This document shows, piece by piece, positions 15,677-23,411 of a DNA stretch of 64,000 nucleotides; the stretch's first letter is position 1, and every line of letters begins with the position of its first letter. The notes under the pieces are model-generated. The model did not search any database and was not told the DNA's origin. It saw nothing but the letters and a program-made list of their open reading frames with translations. Source of the stretch: Caldilineaceae bacterium (GTDB lineage: Bacteria; Chloroflexota; Anaerolineae; Caldilineales; Caldilineaceae); assembly GCA_026708085.1 (NCBI GenBank), contig JAPOVP010000007.1, positions 1-64,000 on the forward strand, given 5' to 3'. Position numbers and translations under genes: made by a program.

Positions 15677-16903
15677 GTAGTGGTCTGACAGGTAGGGTTT
15701 AACGGATAAGTGAACTGTGGCACACTCTCCATAGGAGCAAACACAAGGAGAGGGGAAATGCCAGCGAAACAATATCGGCTGAGCTTGACAGCGGAGGAGC
15801 GCAAGGAACTGGAATCATAGGTGAATACAGGCACAGGTTCGGGGCGCCGCTTAAGACGAGCTCGCATCCTCTTGATGGCCGATGAGGCACAGGAGGGCGG
15901 TGGCTTTAAGGACGCCGAGATTGCCAAGGCTTTGGGTGCGCATGCACGCACAGTCGAGCGAGTTCGGGAGCGGTGTGTCACAGTCGGAATCGAAGCCGCC
16001 CTTACCCACACGCGTCCGAAACGGAAGCGGCCACGCGTCTTGGATGGTGAGGGTGAAGCCCGCCTGGTGCAGTTAGCCTGTAGCGCTGCGCCCGGTGGAC
16101 AGGAGAGATGGACGCTACAGATGCTGGCCGATAAGCTGGTCGAATTAGAGGTGGTCGAACGCATTTCGCCCGAAACGGTGCGTACAACGCTCAAAAAACG
16201 AACTTAAGCCTTGGTTGAAAGATGAATAGTGTATTCCAGAGAAGGCAAGCGCAGAGTTCGTCTGCGCCATGGAAGATACGCTGGCAGTCTATCATCGGGA
16301 GCAAGACCCCAGACGACTGCTGGTCTGTCTTGATGAAGGCAGTAAACAACTGACCAAAGAGACCCGTCTGCCCCTGCCTCCCCGACCCGGTGCGGTGGCC
16401 AAATATGACTACGAGTATGAACGCAACGGCACCAGTAATCTCTTTCTCTGCTTCGCACCTCTGCAAGCCTGGCGTCATGTCAAGGTGACAGAGCGCCGTA
16501 CCATGGTCGACTTTGCCCACTGCATGCGCGACCTGGTCGATTTCCATTTCCCGCAGGCAGACACGATCGTCTTGGTGATGGACAATCTGAATACGCACAA
16601 ACTCGCATCTCTGTATGAAGCGTTTCCGCCGGCTGAGGCGCGCCGCATTGCCGCCAAACTGGAAATCCACTACACCCCCAAGCATGGAAGTTGGCTCAAC
16701 ATGGCTGAAATCGAACTCAGTGTTCTGCATCGACAGTGCCTGAACGCTCGCATCCCTGACAGACAGACCTTGATGCAGAAAGTCGCAGCTTGGCAAAAGC
16801 GACGCAATGCTTCTGCATCGACCCTCAACTGGCGTTTCACCACCGCTGACGCTCGCATCAGACTCGAACGCCTCTATCCGTCAGTAGAAAACTGTTGAAC
16901 TAC
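15677..16903 (+). mobile_element. Decayed IS630-type insertion sequence
   Basis: The element is bounded by related ends. The left end starts GTAGTGGTCTGACAG and runs to AACGGATAA. The reverse complement of the right end starts GTAGTTCAACAG and runs to GACGGATAG. Both ends carry a TA, the target dinucleotide of IS630/Tc1 elements. It contains a single transposase gene broken by two stops and a frameshift, so it cannot move by itself. It sits between the long direct repeats R1 and R2. Confidence 0.7.
15758..16898 (+). pseudogene. IS630 family transposase, broken
   Basis: The coding sequence begins at the ATG at 15758 (MPAKQYRLSLTAEERKELES) after GGAGAGGGG and is stopped at once by TAG (15818-15820). 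It is open again to 16207 as the helix-turn-helix half (FKDAEIAKALGAHARTVERV). At an A-run near 16195 the frame changes, and a further TAG stands near 16229 where a Trp codon is expected (KDE-stop-CIPEKA). The catalytic half (16269-16898) then keeps the DDE residues: VCLDEGSKQ, VMDNLNTHK and HGSWLNMAEIELS. The frame change looks like loss of two A residues rather than programmed slippage, because the stops on either side already block a full protein. Confidence 0.85.
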
Positions 16904-16967
16904 GAGTAGGCAGCGGCAAAGTCCGGCGGCAGTTTGCGCAGGGCGAGAGTAGTTTGGAGGAGAGAAA

Positions 16968-17279
16968 GTGACGGTAGCGGTGGTCTCGGAGCAGGCTTCC
17001 GAATTGGAGAAGCTCTGCGTCCGCTATCATGTTGAACGGCTGGATCTGTTTGGTTCGGCTGCTTCCGGCGGCCACAGAGAGGGCGCCAGCGATCTGGACT
17101 TTCTGGTCGAGTTCCGGCCTTTACCCTCTGGGGCGTATGCCGACGCCTATTTCGGGCTGTTGGAGGCTCTGGAAAGGCTCTTTGAAGGTCATGTTGACCT
17201 TGTGGTCGAGTCGGCGATCCGGAATCCTTTCTTCCGGCAGCGCGTTGAAGAGACCAGGACACAGATCTATGCGGCTTGA
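16968..17279 (+). CDS. MNT-type nucleotidyltransferase, toxin-antitoxin-like
   Basis: This 103-residue minimal nucleotidyltransferase has the motif LFGSAASG with DLDFLV (Gly29-Ser30, Asp42, Asp44) and a third acidic residue in HVDLVVES (Asp77), so the metal site is complete. Such proteins pair with HEPN RNases (MntA/HepT). MntA adds AMP groups to HepT and silences it. The start overlaps GGAGGAGAGAAAG. The next gene, a HEPN protein, starts 11 bp before this stop. The partner appears internally deleted, so the pair may be inactive. Confidence 0.82.
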   Translation: MTVAVVSEQASELEKLCVRYHVERLDLFGSAASGGHREGASDLDFLVEFRPLPSGAYADAYFGLLEALERLFEGHVDLVVESAIRNPFFRQRVEETRTQIYAA

Positions 17280-17496
17280 GGCCAGGAAGTACCTGTTTGA
17301 TATTCGCAGCGCAGCAGATCTCTTGGCCGAGTTCCTGGCAGGAAAGACATTCGCTGATTACCAACGCGTTATCGCCTTTCGCAATATCCTGATACATGGC
17401 TACTCCGACGTGGACGACGGGCTGGTATGGGACGTGGTTGAGACGAATCTGCCATTGCTGCGTCATGAGGTTGAGAGACTGCTAAACGATGAGTAA
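17269..17496 (+). CDS. HEPN domain protein (HepT-like), internally shortened
   Basis: This 75-residue protein starts MRLEARKYLFDIRSAADLL and ends with the RNase motif region FRNILIHGYSDVDDG (R-x4-H). Family members are usually near 110 residues. Here KTFADYQ, which normally comes early in the protein, is joined straight to RVIAFRN. About 35-40 residues, including the helix that normally reads like 'VERQFEIIGEAL', are missing in frame. The catalytic R and H remain but the fold should be compromised. The gene overlaps the MNT gene by 11 bp. Confidence 0.7.
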   Translation: MRLEARKYLFDIRSAADLLAEFLAGKTFADYQRVIAFRNILIHGYSDVDDGLVWDVVETNLPLLRHEVERLLNDE

Positions 17497-17505
17497 CATC
17501 TGTTT

Positions 17506-17688
17506 TTTGGTCAGCTTATCGACCTGGAGGAAGCTCTACGGCTGCCTACGGTCCCGTTTCTGGTGGAGGCGCGGGACTGGGCGCGCCTGCCCTAGAGTTT
17601 TCAGCGCGAAATCGGGCGAGATTACCTCGTACTGGTGAAAGAGCCGTGTGGGCCGGCGCGGCAGCCGTTTGAATCCGGAGATGGCTGA
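17506..17688 (+). pseudogene. Relic C-terminus of a second nucleotidyltransferase-like gene
   Basis: In one frame the plus strand reads FGQLIDLEEALRLPTVPFLV, EARDWARLP, a TAG stop (near 17593), then SFQREIGRDYLVLV. It ends in a TGA that overlaps the next gene's ATG by one base (TGATG). The sequence resembles C-termini of MNT-type nucleotidyltransferases (DWARTPESFRRIIEREYVVLQ-like). The start is absent, and the TAG replaces what should be a Glu codon. It is therefore a fragment of a second toxin-antitoxin-like gene. Identification rests on recall of family endings. Confidence 0.5.
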
Positions 17689-19445
17689 TGACATATACCG
17701 ACGAAGAGATCTTGCGCCGTTTGCGTCTCGGTGAGGACAGCGCTTGGGAGTTCAAGCAGCTTGAATTCAGCGGCGACAGGCCGGTAAGCCCGCGCCGCGA
17801 TGACTGGGCCAACGAGGTCGTCGCCTTCGCCAACGCAACCGGCGGCGCGCTCCTCTGCGGCGTAAGCGACGACGGCGACGTGCAGACCATGTCGCGGCGG
17901 CAGATCACCAACCTGGATGCGCTTCTGGTCGAAGTCTGCACAGACTCGATCAAGCCGGCGGTACGCATCCGCACCGATCATCGCGAACTCGCTGGCGGCA
18001 GACCGGTTCTGCTGGTCGAAGTTCCCCAGGGCGACTCACTGCACGAGGGGCCGGGCGGCGCCTATATCCGCGTCGGCGCGTCCAAGCGCCTCATGACGAG
18101 CGACGAGCGCATGCGCCTGGCCCAGCGGCGCGGCCAGGCGCGCTTTCGCTGGTTCGATGAGCAGCCTGTGCCAGGTACGGGATTTCGGACACTTGATGAA
18201 GATCTTTGGAAGCCTTTTCTCAGTTCGGCCGGCGCGGCCGATCCTGAAGCGGCCCTGGAGAAAATGGGTTTCCTCGCGCAAGATGAACATGGTGTCCAGA
18301 GGGCCACGGTCGCCGGCCTGCTTCTATGCAGCCGGGCTCCCCAGGAGTGGCTTCCAAACGCCTGCATCACTGCAACCTGCTACCGGGGCAAGGATCGAAC
18401 GACCGGCCAGATCGACGCCCAGACAATCACCGGACCACTCAACCGACAGATCGCGGAGGCAGTCGCTTTCGCATTGCGTAACATGCGCGTCGCGGCGCAC
18501 AAGGCGCCCGCGCGGGAAGAGCTGCCTCAATATAGTGAAGAGGCTCTGTTTGAGACGATCACCAACGCCGTGGTCCACCGCGACTATTCGATTCATGGGA
18601 CGCGGACCCGGCTGTCGATGTTTGAGGACAGGGTGGAGATTCAGTCCCCCGTAGCGCTTTCGAACAATCTGACAGTTGACGACCTGGCATACCGGCAGTC
18701 GACGCGCAACAAGATTCTGGCAACGGCGCTCGAACGGATGTCCGCCGGAGATATCAGAGGAGCTGGCGGACGGCTTTACGTGATGGAGAGACGCGGGGAC
18801 GGCATACCCATCATCCAGCGTGAAACGCGATCGCTGAGTGGCAAGCCACCCCATTTCGAGCTTGTCGGCGGGTCGGAACTCCTTGTCATCTTGCCTGCCG
18901 CGCCACAGGAACTGGCCCCCGCCCGCGTCGTCATTACCGTCCGCCATGCCGACCAGCCTGTCGCCGACGCGGGGCTGCTGGCGTTGTTTCCCAACAAGAC
19001 TTGGAAACAGGCGAGTACAGATGCGTCAGGGCAGGCGGTCATTGGTCTGCATACCGGGCATCTGCCGATGTCGGTCTTCGCGGCTGCCGAAGGCTTCGCC
19101 GCGCAGGTGGAATCGGGGTGGATTCCGGCCCAAGGGCCGCTTACTCTTGAACTGAACCGGCTGCCCGGCGGCGGTTCAGTCATTTTCAACGAAGCGACCG
19201 GCCAGATTCCAGGGGTGGCGGGGGGTTTGAATCCGATACGGGATACGCATGACAGGACCTACCTGTACGCTTCCAACATCGCCATAAACCAGGGCCGGCG
19301 GCAGCCCGTTCACTTCCTCTTGGGCGAGGAGCTGCGCCTGACCGACGCCAATGGCCAGGAGATGTTCGTACGTATCGTCGACATCGTCGGGCGCTCTGCG
19401 CTGGTGGAGTACCGGCCGGTCGACGGGACAGTGGGCTTGGCTTGA
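17688..19445 (+). CDS. AlbA-type DNA-binding / GHKL-like ATPase regulator with C-terminal extension
   Basis: This 585-residue protein opens with an AlbA_2 (Schlafen-type) domain, residues 1-125 (WEFKQLEFSG, VVAFANATGGALLCGVSDDG). Next is the HATPase_c_4 region (about 285-400: ETITNAVVHRDYSIHG, VEIQSPVALSNNL, GDGIPIIQRE). These two define the transcriptional-regulator group COG2865. The last 175 residues add a carboxypeptidase-regulatory-like beta domain (GLLALFPNKTWKQASTDASG) and a small terminal domain. Its ATG overlaps the stop of the relic at 17506. It sits in the R1/R2 accessory zone beside toxin-antitoxin genes, where such proteins are often found; its target is unknown. Confidence 0.8.
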   Translation: MTYTDEEILRRLRLGEDSAWEFKQLEFSGDRPVSPRRDDWANEVVAFANATGGALLCGVSDDGDVQTMSRRQITNLDALLVEVCTDSIKPAVRIRTDHRELAGGRPVLLVEVPQGDSLHEGPGGAYIRVGASKRLMTSDERMRLAQRRGQARFRWFDEQPVPGTGFRTLDEDLWKPFLSSAGAADPEAALEKMGFLAQDEHGVQRATVAGLLLCSRAPQEWLPNACITATCYRGKDRTTGQIDAQTITGPLNRQIAEAVAFALRNMRVAAHKAPAREELPQYSEEALFETITNAVVHRDYSIHGTRTRLSMFEDRVEIQSPVALSNNLTVDDLAYRQSTRNKILATALERMSAGDIRGAGGRLYVMERRGDGIPIIQRETRSLSGKPPHFELVGGSELLVILPAAPQELAPARVVITVRHADQPVADAGLLALFPNKTWKQASTDASGQAVIGLHTGHLPMSVFAAAEGFAAQVESGWIPAQGPLTLELNRLPGGGSVIFNEATGQIPGVAGGLNPIRDTHDRTYLYASNIAINQGRRQPVHFLLGEELRLTDANGQEMFVRIVDIVGRSALVEYRPVDGTVGLA

Positions 19446-19739
19446 TCGTCAATACATCTTTAGGGATATTTTGATGCGATTCCGATCCTTCAACTCGTGG
19501 ATCTGGAGAAAGTCCTGTCGCTGTCGAGGATCAAGATTTTGTAGCGGATTCCGCGGCCAGAGCGAATCTGACCTTAGACCGCCGCATCCGTATCGCCGAT
19601 GGAAGGACGAGTAGTTTAGAGTACCCTCATGCCTGAAAAGGCGCTCAGAGCGGCCCTGGCGCCGTCGCTTGACTTTGACCTGCCCTTGGGTGGTTTCACG
19701 GCGGGCTTTCTCTTCGTGATCGCCGCCGAAGGGCCAGTG
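19446..19739. other. Intergenic, nothing recognised
   Basis: No gene or fold was seen between the AlbA gene and the start of R2. A minus-strand frame running through this stretch into R2 has no family character. Confidence 0.6.
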
Positions 19740-20180
19740 AAATTGCATCAAAAACAGTGATATTGCAGTGATATAATAGCTTGGTGCCGAAATGTGAATA
19801 GGCATTACTGATAGAGTTTCGCCGTCACCAAGCCATGACTGTCGCTGGCAGGGATTCCGAAGGCGGGGAGGACCCTTCCAAGACCGTAAGCTGCCCGTCA
19901 CCCCACCAAGACTGTGAGAAACTGTGCTCGAAGCCAGGCGATAAAGCCCAAGAATAGGAAATCAGCCCGCTCTGACCCGACATAAACCCGACTTAACCCG
20001 ACCCTAACCGTCCGGACCCGACGCACTACCCCCCACCGCCGGCAAACCGGCATGAGTCTGTCGTCTGTTAGAGCAGTGGATGAGCATCGTAGAGAACCTG
20101 CCAGAACCGGGAATCGACTCTCGAAACGGAAAAACTGATGCAAAAGCGTAACGAAAACGGGGGACAGGAGAAAAAAAATT

Positions 20181-20260
20181 CGCCCTACTTTACCCGACTT
20201 AAGCCTACTTTACCCGACTTAAGCCTACTTTACCCGACTTTACCCGACTTGGCCCGACAT
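20181..20260. repeat. 20-bp tandem repeat built from CCCGACTT
   Basis: Three units of AAGCCTACTTTACCCGACTT (the first with CG instead of AAG at its start) are followed by two half units (TACCCGACTT, GGCCCGACAT). Shorter clusters of the same word occur at 14967-15022 and 19975-20012. No function is evident. Confidence 0.8.
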
Positions 20261-20410
20261 TTGACGCCCACTGCGTTCCAACAAATCACCGGAAATACAA
20301 CTCTTGTACATCTCTCGATTGACCTCGTACGCGCCCACGCGCACCGGCGAATCCCTGATCACAGCCCATCGCGCAAATCTCATGAACTGTAGTTCAGACA
20401 TCACCCAAAC

Positions 20411-20467
20411 ACTTGCAAACCCTCGTAAACACTCGTAAACTCTCGTAAACGCTTACAAACTCTCGTC
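20411..20467. repeat. CTCGTAAAC tandem words in R2
   Basis: Four or five 10-bp units (CTCGTAAACA, CTCGTAAACT, CTCGTAAACG, CTTACAAACT) run without a break into the shared 3' block of R2. Confidence 0.65.
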
Positions 20468-20756
20468 CACCACATAGATGAGAAATCCGCCAGCGTCGGC
20501 ATCGCCGCCAAACGCAAACGGGCCGGCTGGATTCAGGAACATCTTCACAAGTTGCTGCAAAACCAAGATGCGATTGCCCTGCTCCAACAAAAATTCGTCC
20601 CCTGTGGCCGCCTTTAGTGTGCTATAATAGTGACCGCATTCAGGCGAAATGGCCCTGGCCCTGGCAAGCAACGACTCTTGCCAGAAGAAAATCCGACAAC
20701 GGAGGAAGGCAGCTGTATCGCATATGGCCAGAGCCTCGCTTTCCTGCCTGAACCCT

Positions 20757-20781
20757 GTAGATGCCCCCCTAGTGGGCGCCC
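20757..20781. repeat. GTAGGGGC hairpin repeat, strongly degenerate
   Basis: GTAGATGCCCCCCTAGTGGG followed by CGCCC keeps the leader and the right arm of the CACCC type but has lost several pairs. It is probably an old copy. Confidence 0.45.
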
Positions 20782-20837
20782 TACAAGGGCCGCAAAGGCG
20801 TCAAAATGTCGATGAATCGGTCCCGAAACTGCTTCCT

Positions 20838-20866
20838 TAGACAGTCGACGCCGCGCAGTGTATAAT
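20838..20866 (+). promoter_or_regulatory. Sigma70-like promoter of radical SAM gene
   Basis: TAGACA (20838-20843, five of six consensus bases) and a perfect TATAAT (20861-20866) are 17 bp apart. The start codon at 20932 lies about 60 bp after the expected transcript start. This probably serves the long co-directional run that follows. Confidence 0.65.
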
Positions 20867-20931
20867 CACCCTCGGTCCTAAGCGGACGGCCGCGCGCAAA
20901 AACTGTCCGCTGTAGACAGAAATCCAGACCA

Positions 20932-21831
20932 ATGGCAAAAATCCTTCTCGTTCACCCACTCTTTCTCAGCCTCAATCCCGAAGAGCAGGCACTCCAAAGC
21001 CCCTACTTCCCGCTCGGCCTTCTCTACCTCGCCGGCTATGTACGCGCCCAGGGCCACCAGGTCGCCGTCTTCGACGGCACCTTCGAAGAAGACGTCAGCG
21101 CCTTCTCCGCACGCCTCGCCGCCGAAAAACCCGACCTCGTCGGCATCTCCGCCGTCCTGCCCCTGCGCGACATGGCCCTCACCCTGGCCGCCGACGCCAA
21201 AACCACCGGCACACTCACAATCCTCGGCGGCCCCGACCCGACCAAAGACCCCGCCTACTACCTCCAATTCCCCCAGGTCGATATGGTCGTCCACCATGAG
21301 GGCGAGCAGACCCTCGACGCCCTGCTCCGCCTCATCGACGCCGGCCCCCTCACGCCCGCACTGCTTGCGCGCGAACCCGGCATCGCCTTCCGCGACGCCG
21401 CCGGCGCGCCCGTCGTAAACCAGCCGCGCCCCCCCGTCGAAAACCTCGACGAGCTGCCCCTCCCCGCCCGCGACCTCATCGACATGGACCGCTACCTCGA
21501 CACATGGCGCGAAGAAAACGGCTACTCATCCCTCACCATCTCCACCTCCCGCGGCTGCCCCTACGGCTGCGATTGGTGCCGGGACTCCGTTCACGGCCAG
21601 GCCTTCCGCCAGCGCTCCCCAGAGAGCGTCGCCGCCGAAATGAAGCAGCTCAAAGAGACCTACGAAATCGACCGCCTCCGCGTCGTCGATGATGTCGACG
21701 GCATCGAGCGCGAATGGGTCGAAGGCTGGGCCGAAGCCGCCGAAGCCGCTGACGCCGCCATCCCCTTCGAGGCGCTCTACGACCTCGAACGCCAGGACCT
21801 GCCCATGCTCGATGTGCGCGATACGTTGTGA
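20932..21831 (+). CDS. B12-binding radical SAM protein, short form
   Basis: This 299-residue protein has an N-terminal cobalamin-binding-like domain (LGLLYLAGYVRAQGHQVAVF, LVGISAVLP, ILGGPDPT). The radical SAM cluster site is SRGCPYGCDWC (Cys209, Cys213, Cys216). BchE-type relatives are usually 450-600 residues, and a full radical SAM barrel needs about 200 residues after the cluster. Here only about 80 follow, so the barrel is incomplete. Either this is a shortened lineage-specific form or an early stop has cut it. The end (LPMLDVRDTL) is clean and followed by non-coding sequence. The substrate is unknown. A methyltransferase gene follows after 81 bp. Confidence 0.8.
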   Translation: MAKILLVHPLFLSLNPEEQALQSPYFPLGLLYLAGYVRAQGHQVAVFDGTFEEDVSAFSARLAAEKPDLVGISAVLPLRDMALTLAADAKTTGTLTILGGPDPTKDPAYYLQFPQVDMVVHHEGEQTLDALLRLIDAGPLTPALLAREPGIAFRDAAGAPVVNQPRPPVENLDELPLPARDLIDMDRYLDTWREENGYSSLTISTSRGCPYGCDWCRDSVHGQAFRQRSPESVAAEMKQLKETYEIDRLRVVDDVDGIEREWVEGWAEAAEAADAAIPFEALYDLERQDLPMLDVRDTL

Positions 21832-21912
21832 AAAAAGCGCAATCAGTACCTCCCCACCGTGAGTGGGGCCCTACACGCACCTCCGGATGACGCGGCTGCC
21901 GGGAACTGAAAG

Positions 21913-22644
21913 TTGAATGACTTCTTCTCGGACGGCTCCCCCTTCCTCCGCCATCCCCTGCTAACCGCCGAACGAACCCGGCGGGAAATCGACTTCCTCG
22001 TTGACGCGCTGCCCCTCCCCCCCGGCGCACGCGTCCTCGACGTCGGCTGCGGCTTTGGCCGCCATAGTGTCGAGCTGGCCCACCGCGGCTTCCATGTCCT
22101 CGGTATCGACCCCGCCGCGGCCATGATCAGAGCGGCCCGCGAAAAAGCGCAAGAGGCTGGCGTCGATGTCGAATTCCAGCAAGTGGCCGCAGAAGGCTAT
22201 TTCACCGCCGAACCCTTCGACGCCGCCCTCTGCCTCTTCACAACCCTTGGACAGGTCCCGCCCGCGTCAGATGATGACAACCGCGACCTGCTAACCACCG
22301 TCTTCGATTCCCTGAAAGAAGGCGGCCGCTTCGCCCTCGAGCTCCCGCAAAAACAACCTGCCCTCGACGCCCTCAAACCCTCCGACCGCTTCGGCAGCGA
22401 CACCAGCTACGCCCAGGTGGACCGCAGCTACGACGCCGGCACCGGCATCGTCACCGAAAAGTTCCACATCGTCTCCCCCGACGGCTCCCAGGACTTCCAC
22501 CTGCGCTACCGCCTCTTCACCCGACAAGATGTCACCGGCCTCCTGACCGCAGCCGGCTTGCAACTGCGCAAAGGCTATGACGGCTACACCGGCGCCGACC
22601 TGACCGCCGATAGCCCTGCTATGCTCTTCATTTGTGCCAAATGA
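21913..22644 (+). CDS. Class I SAM-dependent methyltransferase
   Basis: This 243-residue enzyme has motif I VLDVGCGFGRHSVEL (about residues 41-55), the acidic end of strand 2 (GIDPAAAMI), motif II around DAALCLFTTLGQV and motif III GGRFALELP. This set is typical of Methyltransf_25-like small-molecule methyltransferases. The start codon is TTG at 21913 with no strong ribosome-binding site. The stop overlaps the next gene by 4 bp (ATGA). The substrate is not evident; linkage with the radical SAM gene and an importer may point to a small nutrient pathway. Confidence 0.82.
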   Translation: MNDFFSDGSPFLRHPLLTAERTRREIDFLVDALPLPPGARVLDVGCGFGRHSVELAHRGFHVLGIDPAAAMIRAAREKAQEAGVDVEFQQVAAEGYFTAEPFDAALCLFTTLGQVPPASDDDNRDLLTTVFDSLKEGGRFALELPQKQPALDALKPSDRFGSDTSYAQVDRSYDAGTGIVTEKFHIVSPDGSQDFHLRYRLFTRQDVTGLLTAAGLQLRKGYDGYTGADLTADSPAMLFICAK

Positions 22645-23369
22645 CTCCCAATTGGCTCACCCCCGACCTGCTCAACCTGCTCCTGCAAGGTCTCCTCCTC
22701 ACCGTCGCCCTCACCGCCGTCACCGCCGCGCTCGCGCTCGCCCTCGGCGTCGCCGCCGGTACCATGCGTATCTCTGGCAACCGATTCGCCGCCGTCCTCG
22801 CCGTCCTTCACGTCGAGACGCACCGCAACCTGCCCGCCCTCGTGCTCATGATCATCTGGGCCTTCGCTCTGCCCAATCTCTTCCCCACCGAGCTGAGGCG
22901 CCCCATTTTCTTCGATAACGCCTTTCTCAACTGGCTCAGCAGTTGGAGCGGGCTCTCTCTGCCCTACTATACGCTCGCGGCCGGCGTCGCCCTGGTCCTC
23001 AATACCAGCGCCTACCTCGCAGAGCTCTTTCGCGCCGGCGTCGGTGCCATCCCCCAGCAACACGTTGACGCCGCCCGCACGCTCGGCGCCTCGCGACTCA
23101 AACTCTTTTGGACGGTTCTGCTGCCCCAGGGCCTGCGAACCGCATTCCCGGCCATCTCAACCCGCCTTATCCATCATCTCAAAAATACCGCGCTGGCCGC
23201 CTTTGTCGCCACACCTGAATTCTTTCACAGCGCCCAGACCGCAATCACCCGCACCTTCCTGGCGCTCGAATTCCTAATGCTCGCCGCCATCGTCTATCTG
23301 CTGCTCGCCTTTGCCTTCTCCGGCCTGCTGCGCTGGGTCGAAAAGCAATGGCTCGTAGCCGGAGGCTGA
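22641..23369 (+). CDS. Polar amino-acid ABC transporter permease 1
   Basis: This 242-residue HisM/GlnP-type permease has three or more N-terminal hydrophobic segments (LLLQGLLLTVALTAVTAALA first). NTSAYLAELFRAGVGAIPQ and DAARTLGASRLKLFWTVLLP carry the family's AYxAE(I/L)xRxG and EAA motifs. The ATG at 22641 overlaps the methyltransferase stop (ATGA), so I prefer it to the TTG at 22632. With the next gene it should form a heterodimeric channel. Confidence 0.87.
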   Translation: MTPNWLTPDLLNLLLQGLLLTVALTAVTAALALALGVAAGTMRISGNRFAAVLAVLHVETHRNLPALVLMIIWAFALPNLFPTELRRPIFFDNAFLNWLSSWSGLSLPYYTLAAGVALVLNTSAYLAELFRAGVGAIPQQHVDAARTLGASRLKLFWTVLLPQGLRTAFPAISTRLIHHLKNTALAAFVATPEFFHSAQTAITRTFLALEFLMLAAIVYLLLAFAFSGLLRWVEKQWLVAGG

Positions 23370-23411
23370 CGGTGCCGGTTTTCAGCCTTTGCCCTCGTCT
23401 ACTGATCGCCG

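Larger units (their letters stand above)
19740..20715. repeat. Long direct repeat R2, right copy
   Basis: This is the right-hand partner of R1 (14740-15590), in the same order and orientation, about 5 kb away. It is longer because of extra 'CCCGACTT' units. Its 3' block holds a plus-strand frame of 51 codons (20462-20617, with DEKSASVGIAAKRKRAGWIQ). R1 has a stop at the matching Ile codon, so the frame, if it was ever coding, is a relic. Confidence 0.65.

Noticed and set aside
16190-16235. Programmed frameshift in the IS630 transposase
   Set aside because: An A-run is present, but a stop 380 bp before it and another just after it already prevent a full product. Decay explains all lesions.
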